Source of the DNA: Echinometra lucunter
Taxonomy: Eukaryota; Echinodermata; Echinoidea; Camarodonta; Echinometridae
DNA: 64,000 nt
Direction: 5' to 3'
NCBI GenBank assembly: GCA_029962745.1
Contig: CM057157.1
Span: 2,094,835 to 2,158,834, forward strand
Shown here: positions 13,501 to 25,500 of the stretch, one piece after another
Layout: every line of letters starts with the position of its first letter
Numbering within the stretch: position 1 is the stretch's first letter
Program-made: the position numbers and the translations under genes
Notes under the pieces: model-generated
Databases searched by the model: none
Told to the model about the DNA's origin: nothing
Seen by the model: only the letters and a program-made list of their open reading frames with translations

Positions 13501-16500
13501 AGTTGATTTATGATAGCTTGCTGTTATTTTTTTTTTATTCGCAGTACTACCACGTCTAGTAATGAAAAATTACACGAGGCATGATCTTCCGTCTCTCCCC
13601 CCTCTCTCTCTTTCTCCCCTTCCCATTTATTCTTCCTCCTATGCATGCTTATCCATTCGTTTTTTTTTCCGTATTTTGCACGTTTTCTTGTAATTTCGTA
13701 TTTCTAAATCAGACATTTAGAAAATCACTAAAGCAACTTGTTGCGGCTTATTGACATGAACAGGTCTACAAATTGTGAACCGAAAAGTGTTTTAGTAGAT
13801 AAAAAAATTTTTTTTGATAATCAAAGTATGAGACATCTTCCTCTTTCCAGACTGAGCTGTCTGTTACACCATATGAATAAATAGGCTTGAATGAATCGAT
13901 ATCATATTCTTTGTATTCGTATTGTACAATTCTGATCGCAGAGTACCAAGACCAATGACATTCGAGATATATTTGAAAATATAAGAATAATTCTAATATG
14001 TGATATAACTTTAGATAATTTGTGGAATCAACATTAAACAGACCAAAATATATGTTGCAGCAAATCTTCAAAGTGTGATGTAATAAACATGAAACAATCT
14101 TAGTTTAATAATGCATGTCATGCATGTGACCACAGCTTTCTTTATTCCATTTGTCGACGGCTGCACTTTCTAGTTGTGAAAACAAGTCAAAGAGTAACCA
14201 AGGTATACCTCAGCCTTCCCCATACGGCACCGAACATGTTGAATGTCTCACTGCTTCACGGGGGGGGGGGGGGGGGGGCTTTTAAAAAGCTTTTAATGAC
14301 GACGCTTTGCACTTTGGAGGCTTATCGAGAGTTGAAGTATGATATTTTGCTGCTATTTTTTTTTCTTCGTATTACTACCACGTCTAGTAATGAAAAACTA
14401 CACGAGGCATGATCTTCCGTCTCTCCCCTCTCTCTTTCTCCCCTTCCCAATTTATTTTTCCTCCTATGAATGTTTGTTTATCCATTCGTTTTCTCCGTAT
14501 TTTGCACGTTTTTCTTGTAATTTCGTATTTTTTTTATCGAACAAATGTAAAACCATTAAAAACTACTTGTTGCAGCTTTTTGACATGAACAGGTCTACAA
14601 ATTGTGAACCGAAAAGTGTTTTAGTAGATAAAACTAATTTTTGATAATGATATGAAGTATGAGATATCTTCCTATTTCCAGATTGAGCTGTCTGTTACAC
14701 CATATGAAGAAATAGGTTTGAATGAATCAATATTATGTTCTCTGTATTCTTATTGTACAATATTCTGGTCCCAGAGTACCAAGACCAAATGACATTCGAG
14801 ATATATTTGAAAATATAAGAATAATTCTAATATGTGATATAACTTTAGATAATTTGTGGAATCAACATTAAACATATCAAAATATATGTTCCAGTATACA
14901 GAGACGACCAATCTTCAAACTGTGATGTAATAAATAATGAAACTATCTTAGTTTAATAATGCATTTGTCACTGTCCACATTGGTGTTAAATGGGTATCCG
15001 ATAAGATGCTAGCGTCTGTATAGTTTCATTGGCATGTGTGCTCTTGTAAAATGGCGCCAGGTCGGAAAGCTCTCAAGGAAGTGGGAATGGTGCACTTAAC
15101 ATGTTGAACAGCGATTGATTCCAATAACTGGGGCAATAATGATTACATGTAAAGCGCTTAGATACGTGCACTTAAAGGCTATATGAATTTTAGTTGTGAT
15201 TATTAGTAGTATTATTGTTATCTTTATCAATATCATTGTTAAAATACTTATTATTATTATTATTATTATTATTATCATGATCACTACCTTTATTATTATG
15301 AATAATGATTATCATCATCATCATCATCATCATCATCATTATGAATAGGCCTACAGACTGACAGAGCATGCTTTATTTCCCTGCAATTTCCCTCTTCTGA
15401 CAATCTATGGTAGCTTTTATTGGACTGCCTGTTAAATGTGCCTTTAATCTGAGAGAAATTATGTACCGATTACACAAAAAGGATTGGGGGCATTCTTATT
15501 CTTTGGTGTATTCAGCGTTTTTTATTGAGGAAATCACTCTTTCTTGTTAAGAACCCACTGTAACTATACAAAAAATGGTTGTGAAATCCCCGGTGTAACT
15601 GATTACCTGCACACCTCAACCATGACAACTAGAATTACGGTGAGGGGAGACCCGAGGGTTACAGTGATTCAATTTCCTTTTTCCCCCTCAGGAACACGTG
15701 ATTCAAAATACTTAACAGTAATAGGGCAAGCACAAGACAATTGTCCAATAATTATGTTGGGCACCGAATTTACAATGATCAGAATTTCTTATGATTTTAT
15801 ATAGGGGAAATATCCAAAGTATCTTTGACTTGCCTAAGATATTGAGTCAATACTATTAAATTACTTACCAGGAAATCTACACACTCTATGTCCCTGTGGT
15901 ATTCCCGGTTTACTCAGCTTTCTGGGGCAGTTAGCACTATCCTTAGACAAGGTAGGGAGAAGCTTTGGAATGGTTTGCACCATAGTACCATTGGGATGTT
16001 TTTTCACCGGACACTCGAAGAACATTGGTAAGGTGTAATTTAGAGCAAGGCCATCCCGACAACATGACTTTAGTTCGTTTCCTGTTTCAGCTCCAACGAG
16101 CAAGGCTGTAGTGAGTTTGTAGAAATAGACAAATGTCAAATCTAATCTTTGTCTTTTCTCATTTCTTTATTTTAGACGTAGCTCATAACCTTAAAAAAAC
16201 TTTTAAAAATAAATTTGTGAATAAAAAAACAAATTAACTAGCCATGTGACCATTTTTAATGAGCATTATCGCTGGTTTGAACTGGGACATGGTATTGTAT
16301 CAATGATGGGGGGGGGGGGGGGGGGGGGGACGACCATGGGGAATTCTGGCTGTTGGTTTTTTTTTCCGTTCAGAGAGAGAAGTCTGCCAGTTTGCCTATG
16401 GGACTTGCGACCATTTTGAATGAATGGTAGATTGTTGCTTTTGTTATGTTTGTCTGCAATGTGAAAAAAAAAAAACGTTTAAATTACATTTTTGCAATTT

Positions 16501-19500
16501 AGACAATCATTTCCTCAGCATGGAATATATTACCTGGGAGTAATATGTCTAATCCTTAATTAATGCTTGATTCAACATGATAAATGCAGTTATGAAATTT
16601 GAATACTTATCGACAACCAACATTAAGTGATAAGGACCTTGATACTGCTATAGGCTGCATGTAGCATGGGTAGTATCTCAATCTTGTGTGTCTTCACTAA
16701 ATGCTCTGGTCCCTTTTATTAAAGGTGTATATACAGACCTACATGTTCCATTTGTTTAACCAAAGAAGGATGGACATGGTAACGGGAGTATTTAAAGCCT
16801 GACTGGTGAGTTGCAAATATATTTCCAAGGTTAGAAATGAATGAATAAATTGATATATAAATATTAATTCCCATTGTCCTTTCACCTGTTCGTACTCATC
16901 CACTCCTTCCAATACACCTTACATCAACAGGATCCACCACTTAATGGGGAATAATTGCTGACCTACCTTGTTCGTGCGTTCTAGCAAATAACTCTGGTCC
17001 TTTTTCTCCTTCTAGTCTTCCATAGCCATCCCTAATCACGGTGATCTGGATGACATACAGCCTCCCCGATTCCAAGCCAGTTATATTGAAATCCAGTGTT
17101 GGTGAATGTAACTGAGATGGGATCAGAATGTCGTTGCGTGGAACTGTTTCGTTCCGGATGTTGACGTAAATTTTGTAGGCTAGTACAGGGCCTTCGCCAA
17201 TGTCTCGAGACATGTTCCATCTCGCCCATCTAATCGCTATATGAGACATACCAATCTCACGTGCCTCGGGCTTTTCAATTAATGTAGGTGGGACTGAATG
17301 AAGAATTGACGAGGAAATTACTTGTACATTTTACTGTCTTGTAAATTTGGAACAACTCAAATTGGAGGATATGAAGGACAATAAAGATCCAAATACAATC
17401 TCGCTATTACCGAGTAGAGTGGCTGCTGATCGAAATATTAGCGAAGCGTTAAGCAAAACTTCAAATAGCTAAATGGTGAAAAATCAAACAATCTACGGAT
17501 CGTATCTTTCAAGAAAGGCTGGTCTCCCGTAAGGATGCACAATTATTTAGGTATTTTTACATTTTTTTTCTCTGTCAGTTTGGAAAAACATCATAGAAGG
17601 AAATCTAACCAAAAGGACAGATCTTCGGATGCCCACATATTTTTTTTTTCGAAACATGACAAGAAAACGTTAAAGTGTTACATAGCATATGTGTCACTGT
17701 GTGCAACCCTAATTTCTGTATAACATATATGTAACTCTCAGCACGTTCGAGTAATTTCCATCTTCATTCGATTATTCTATACAGCTCGCATCATACCCTA
17801 ATTCCCATACGTACTACATATTCAACCTTTCCCATTTGCTTCCAGCTATTTTCTTTCACACTCTATTGTACGTCTAGAAGTGAACTTCATCTTGAACAGA
17901 AATCTTTAAAAGACAAATCAATTTCAGACATGTCACATAAACTCGAAGAAGAAAACATTCATGTTCAAAGATCCTCTCACATGATTTGGTCAGTTGATAT
18001 CTGAGCAGAAATCATCTGCTCTGCAATATAAGAATCTCGTGAATTGTTTCACTTATCAGATTTCTAGGTAGACATGATGTGACCTGCCAGTTGTGTAAAC
18101 GGCTTTAACTAATTACTCGGGTCGCGGCGCGCTGGAAAACACTAGGGTCGTGGCATGCTGGGTACAGGGCGCCAATTGTGAATTAAGTTATTTGGTTCAA
18201 AACTACACAATTTAGTTTCAAAATTTACTCAAAACTCTACCTATTTATATAATTCACGAACAGTGAACCATTTCGTTACAAAAATGTGCAACAGACGATT
18301 TTGCGACAAAAACCTATTAATATGAATCAACAGACAGGATTTATTGTTATGATCTCTCATTAAGCCTGCTCTATTCACTTTGCCCGGGCCATTGACTTTG
18401 TTTGGTTACAAACACTTTGTGCATAGCAGAGGGCACCCCTATACCCAGCGAGCCCCGACCCGAGTGTTTTCCAGCGCGACGCGACCCGAGGGTTTTTAGT
18501 AAAAGCCATGTAGACTACGTCTAGAGGAGACTGGGATCTACTCAAGGCACAAGTCATACTGATTTCATCAAAACCAAATCTAATGTATGATTAACAATTA
18601 TGGGAAGGTGTGTCTCAGTACCATCTTCTTTACCATTCCATTTCCTTCCTTCTCTCTCTTTCTCTGTCACATGCTCTCACTCTTTCTTTCGCTCTGTCTC
18701 TCTCTCTATCTCGCTTTTACTCATTTCTTTCTTTTCTTAACCTCTTTTGCCATTTGATCTGAGGGGCACGTGTCCCCTTGCTTCTTGTAAATACGGCGCT
18801 GATGTGTAGATACTGACTGACCAAACATCGATTGTCAAAACGGTGTAGCAAATCGAATCATTATCATTCGAGCTATTATGTTCCTTCTAACTGACTACCC
18901 TTTATAACAACAACAATCAAAAAACCGAAACAAGCAAAGACACAAACACATAACATCTCACCAATGGGTATCTGACAAATATGACGGCGAGGTAATGTGC
19001 AGTCACTCCTATTCCATTGTCCATGTATTGAACCTTTGGTAGAGGAAATCATATGTACACATCGATGTCCTGACGCATTCGATGTGACTGAAGCCCAGTT
19101 CGTGTACCTTAATGAGAGAAAGAACAACGATGATTCATTAATTAAAGATGAATTCAAAAGAAACTTTCAAATACAATACACTTGCCTTTTAGTGTACTGA
19201 CAGATATATATTGGCATTCCCTAATTTCTTTTATTTCAGTGGAATATCTGTAATTTGGTAAAACTCATTCATCATTTTGTTCTAAATCATTAGAATCATA
19301 ACTATCAGAGCATGGAGTTTGAAGTGCCAAAGAATATTTTAGGAAATAGTATTTATGAAAGTGTATTTGCTACTTAGGTAATTATATCCTCACTCTTTCT
19401 AATGAACCCATATATAAGGGCTTATTTTTAAAATAACATTTACTTTAAAACCCCACGTTTTCAAGTATCATTACATCCTGGCGTAGTATCGTAATCATTA

Positions 19501-22500
19501 TTGTTTTTTTAAATTTCAGATGATACACATAATAAATTCATATATCATTTGAATATTCCTTGCATATCATAATTATGCAATCAATATTTTCAAAAGATAT
19601 ATGTAATAAATGTACATGTGGATATCCCCTCATCATTTAATAAAGTGTGTGCAGCCTCATCAAACAAAGATTTTTTTTTTTTTTTTTAGGATGACAAAGA
19701 AAAAAAAAATGTATACCCAAGTTCCGTTCCATCAGTCCATGTAAATACATTGTTATTGTCCATATCTTCGAGCCCGATCCAGTATCGACTGAGTTCACTG
19801 TCTCTTGGAAATCTTTCAGCTAGAAATTCCTGTCCATAATACATAACAAAACGTATGCATAACCACAGTTTCAACGGGAGAGTGTCTGTAGAACGGAGGT
19901 TGACATGATTGCATTTTTTAAAAATCCATTTTAGTCGGTTTGACAGTTTAAAGCCTTGAAGAGTTCTTACCGTTGAAGTTTTTTCATTGATTTAGGTTAG
20001 TATGTGGTTCAGTTATGAACATTTTCAGCTTGGTTGCCCAAACAGCAAGCTTGAGAAGTTTGCATTATTTGCATAGATCTGTATGGATACAGGATTTGCC
20101 ACCCAGATAAATTTACACAGAATTTGTAAATTGAACTACGTGCTAATTGTGTATGTGTGGTGATACGGAACTTTAATAGCGTTGTCAATCTTGTTAATTC
20201 AACCATTGATGAAACGAAACGGAGTACACTGATGCACTGCAAAAACTATAGTGTTAAATTCAACACCACGGGTGTTAAATTTAACACCAGCTTGGATTCA
20301 CTATAGGTCCACACCACCTGGTGTTAAAACGACACCATCACTGGTGTTAGAGTATCGGTGTTAAATGTAACACCACTGGGTGTTATCCTTTGCCAACACC
20401 AGAACAGTGTTGGTTTAACACCTCGGAAAGTGTTACCAGTTTACACTATTTGGTGTTAAAACAACACCATCCTGGATTCAATAATCGAACACTACACCCA
20501 CAGGTGTCATTATTACACCTATAGGTGTTGTAAATTAACACCTGGGCATGTTAATTCACACCCACAGGTGTTAATTTATAACACCTATAGGTGTTATAAT
20601 TACACGTATAGGTTGTAAATTTGTAGGTGATGTAGAATAACACCCACAGGTGTTAGTTTTATACACCTGTGAGTGTTATCTTTATTTTTAGTAGTGGTGA
20701 TAACAGAAAAAGGTGTTTCCAATTCAAAAACTGTAGGCTGCTTGATTTTTTGTGATTGGACTGCAAACTCCTCTGGTAGTCTGGAGCAAATGCAAACCCG
20801 GAATTCTTCATGAACCGAGCACGACCTTCATGCAGTTTCAAAATATGTACCTTTTGTGGTAAAGACATGTTATTTGAAAACACAAGCAATTTCTGTTGTA
20901 TCTTACATGCATACAATTTTACAAAGGAGGAAAGACAGACATAAACTTCTTTTGAAACTTCCAAATTTAATTGTCCCACAAATATACATGTATTCTAATT
21001 TAAACACTATGTAACAAATTCTATTCAACTTATATTGTACAACACCAGCCTATTCTGCACAATGTAAAATACTGCACTTGCAACAAACTTTCTATAACTT
21101 ACATTAATTTCCATTCAATAGTCCCAACAAATCCATCAATTCTGAAATATTCAAACTTATACAATGCATCAAATTGAACTTAACTTACAGTGTACGACAC
21201 CGGCCACTTCTGCAGAATAAGCCAGTTCGTAGTTAGCTCATGAGCACCTTGGTACGTTTGACCCCGCATGTTTTTCACTTTGACAGGCGCCTCAACTGCT
21301 TACCGGGGCAAGCTTGCCTGCCATAGCAATTCCTGGAATTCGAACCTGAGTAAAAATATGACTGACTAAACCTTACTACAATAACCCGTCTCCAAGACTA
21401 AGTTAGAGAAGCATCCATTCAATTGTAACTTAATGTATTGATCAGTACAACTTTGTGAAAGCCTTTCTTGTATTGTATATGCACACATGAATAATAATTC
21501 AATTCACTAATCATGAACGCGTATCTCAGTAATTTTTACATCAAGCATACATTTTGGTACAAATGACCTTTATCTGCTCATGCGCAAATTGTAACTGCGA
21601 ACTGGCTTATATAAAATTGACAAACACTTGCAACAATCTTTTTAGAAATTACATTAATTTCAATTTGATAGTCCCAACAAAGCCATCAATTCTGAAACAT
21701 TGAAATTTACAGGTATACAATGCATTAACTAATTCAATTCAACTTATGGTGTACAACACCGACCTATTCTACACAATATGAAATTTGACACAAATTAGTA
21801 GAGGTGGGCTATACAGGGTGGCCCAGAAAGAACGGAACACCTATGATCCTTAATTTTTAGTAGCAATATTACTGCCAATATGAGATTATCTTGCCTACTC
21901 ATGGATAGACCATTCTTTTTCCAAGAGAATGACACCAAGATCTTTAATTTTGATTGATGCATTATGATTTTGGGACCGTTTTGTAAAACCTTTCAATTTC
22001 CAAAATGTGATCATTTTGCACTCTCAGAGATACTGAAACCAGCAAGAATTACTCGCCTACCAGCCTGCCATAGAACCAGTCGCGTTCGCAATGTGTGGAA
22101 TGTAGACAATTACGCAACCATGCGCTCTTAGCTCTTTACTGTGAATGGACGAGAGGGTGGGAGGGGCAGACAGAGTGATTGTCATTGTCCGTTATCACTG
22201 TGAATGAGACGTCCTGTTGGGCTTGTTGAGATGCAAAAGCTAGAAAATTCACAGTGATAATGGACAATGACCATCACTCCGTCTGCCCCTCCCACTCTCT
22301 CGTCCATGATGTGAAAATGCTGATTTAACTGCTGCAGATGCACTTTTAACTACACCTTCAATTAAATCACTTGCAGAATTTACAATTTCATTCATACATG
22401 CTCTAGAAATAGTAGGTCTACTAGAGAGATTTGCTATAAATGTGAAAGCAAGTTGTTCTATGTCCTCTTGACTTAAAATATCAAACACTTCATCATTGTT

Positions 22501-25500
22501 GTCATTGTCATCTTGATCAATGTTATCAACAAAACCTTCTTCAATACTAGTATCATTAACATCAAAAACTCGTCTTCCTCATTCGCCAAGTCCACTCCTT
22601 GATCATTGCCATTTTCATTTTCTTGATGAAATTTTTTCAAGTGCTTTCTAAACCCACTGAATGTGTTAAAAGTTCTTGCGCAAGCCCCTTGACCGCAAAT
22701 TATTGTTTTTCCATTATGATCTGCTATTCCATGTATATATCGCAAATGGCGAAAAAGATGATGTATGCTGGGAAACTGCCTACGAGTTTTACAATTAATG
22801 CAGCGCAACATTTTCTTTGGTTAAGTGTTGATCCTTCTTCCACTTCTGTTCTTCTACTTGGCAAAGTTTGATAATTTGGACCTCAGCTCCCGTACCCTTG
22901 GTGATTCATTGGTGGTCTTGGGGTCGATATTGTAGATGATGGTTTGAATGAAGGTCCAGAAATTATGCAGTGGCCTTGCATAATGTAACCTGAATACGTA
23001 ATGCGTCTTGAGGAGCGTGTCAAAAGCACTGATGGGGCTAATGTCGGAGCAGGGAATTGCGAGGTGATCCACAATAACAAAGAATTGATCTATCCTCTCC
23101 TGGGACATTCCTCTTGCAAGCAAGTATGGCTGCATCTGCTTATTCTTCCTACTCTCCAGAAAATGTTCAAGACTGGCACCACTCTGAAAGAAGAATTAAA
23201 TGTACAAATAAGACAAAGGTCTTATCATACTGTATCAAACCATGGACTGCTGGGTATTGGCACTAAAAGTGAACCTTTGCATTGAGGATAAAAATGCTGG
23301 TGAAATATTTAGGGTGAAATTCTAAATACATATACAAATTAACAATTTAACAAAAGCAAAAAGGCTGTTTATGGCATCTCTTTAATATCGCAGGTGCTTA
23401 CTGCCTTTATGAAACATGTCTAATGCACCCCTTTTGGAGTTGTAATTAAGAATCATCAGTAGCCAAGAAAAATCTGAAAGTACTATACAACACAACCATA
23501 TCATGAAACAAGATAGTGGAATTTCTATTAGTGTTACTGTTACACAGGTTAATCAAAACCCCCTCCCCCGCATATTCCAAGCAAATGGACCAGCATTATT
23601 TGAATTGCTACACAGAGAAGACTACCTTCATGCTCAATCTGAACAAATTAATTTGAATCACATCATGATGACTTCTTTTTAACAATGACCTCACTAAACA
23701 TGCATACTGTATCTGCACATTGAACTTCTCCATTAAGGGCATGCATCAATAATCTGACCAAAAGGTAATATTAGATTTTCAATTTCAGAAATTATCCATT
23801 ACAGTCACAATCAAGGAATTCACTGCCCGGCATGCCCGCTTATTCACTCTGCATTTTAGTCTCTGTAATAAATTAAAGGAACATGTCAAAATAATTCAAT
23901 AGCAACTACATACCTTTTGGAATTGTAGTAGGTGGTCGATTGCTGAGAGCACTGAAACCTTTGACAAGCCCTTCCTCCCCTGATTGACTGGTGGAAGTAA
24001 ACAAAGCAGTATGAGAATCTCTAGCGTACTGGCATCCCAACCTGTATGAGAAATCAAAGAGTGCATGGAGTAACACAAATAAAACTCACATTTATAAAGG
24101 AGTGTTCCCATTGCAAATTGTGGACTTAATCCTATATCCAGACCTACGATCGAGCCTACATTAAATGGTATAATTTGGATTCTCATTAATGTGATAACTT
24201 TAACCATAAGTCAAACCCACATTACTTTGAATCCGCCAACTCCTTTTATGCGATATAATCGCAACACGATGTTTCATGACCTTTTTTTTTCAAGTATCGC
24301 GCCACTTTTGAGACCAAATTTGTCATGCCTACTGTATGTGCATCACTTTGAAGCCCAACCCTTGAAAAGAATTTGTCAATTGCCAAAATTGTTCCAGAGT
24401 CCAATATGTCATTTTGGGTACAAATCTAATCAAAATTGTGTTTTTCAATTAATTCAAAGAAAATCTCAGATTTTTACTTTAAATGGCTAAAATTAATTTA
24501 TTTTAGCAAAATGAAAATAAAAACCAAAAAATCATAAAACTAGAGAAATTTGACTGCCACACAGTCAAAATTCATTACAATTGGATCTTCCTACCTAGAG
24601 TAAGTAGAGTTATGGGTAAAAATTGCATTTTTTTGTAAAGTTCATTGACATTTGACCTTTGACCCTGGGCAAATCTGGTCCAGATGTTGGAAACATGTCA
24701 GAAAAGTCTGAACGGATGCAGTTTCTCCCACTTGTAACTTATTGCAATGTAAAGGCGATATAATGCCAATAAACATTATGATTTTGTTACCTTTCGTATT
24801 GTCATGAGTTTACAAATGGTAACGCAATCCCCATTTTTGTTAGCATTTTTCCACCTTTACATTTGTACAAGTTATAACTTCTACATGTATATGAGCAGGC
24901 AAAAGTGCATCTGCTCTTCTTTGAAGAGAAAATCATGACATTATTAGGCTTTTCACACCTCAAAATTGGTGGTACTAAGGCATTTTTAGTACCACCTTTA
25001 GTCCGGGACTAAATCCTAGCCCACCTCGGATTCACACCTCTTTTTAAAAAGGTGGGTTAGCACCACATTTTAGTCTGGGACTATCTCTCGGATTCACACC
25101 TCTTTTTTCGGAGGTGGGTTAGCACAGCATTTAGTCCGGGACTACCTGGTCCTGGTCAAAAGCAGGGTTAGTTTTTTTTGGTGTGCTAACCCCACAATTT
25201 CGGTGCTAAGCTTTGAGGTGTGAACGCATAGTCCGGGACTAGATGACTTGCCTCATGAGAACGCAGGCAACTGTGCACCAGCCAATGAAACGGCAGCACG
25301 TAATTCATTCATTATCAGCCTGGCGCACGCTGGCTGACTGACGCTGGATGTAAACAACGAATAACTGTCAAACTTGTACTATTCATGTAATGTAATGAAA
25401 TGTATGTACACGCCAGAGCTCAGTAACAGCCAGGCAGGAATATGTGACCCCCCAAAATCAATTTCCGCCCGCACTGCGTATGTGCTACCGTTAGTCCGGG

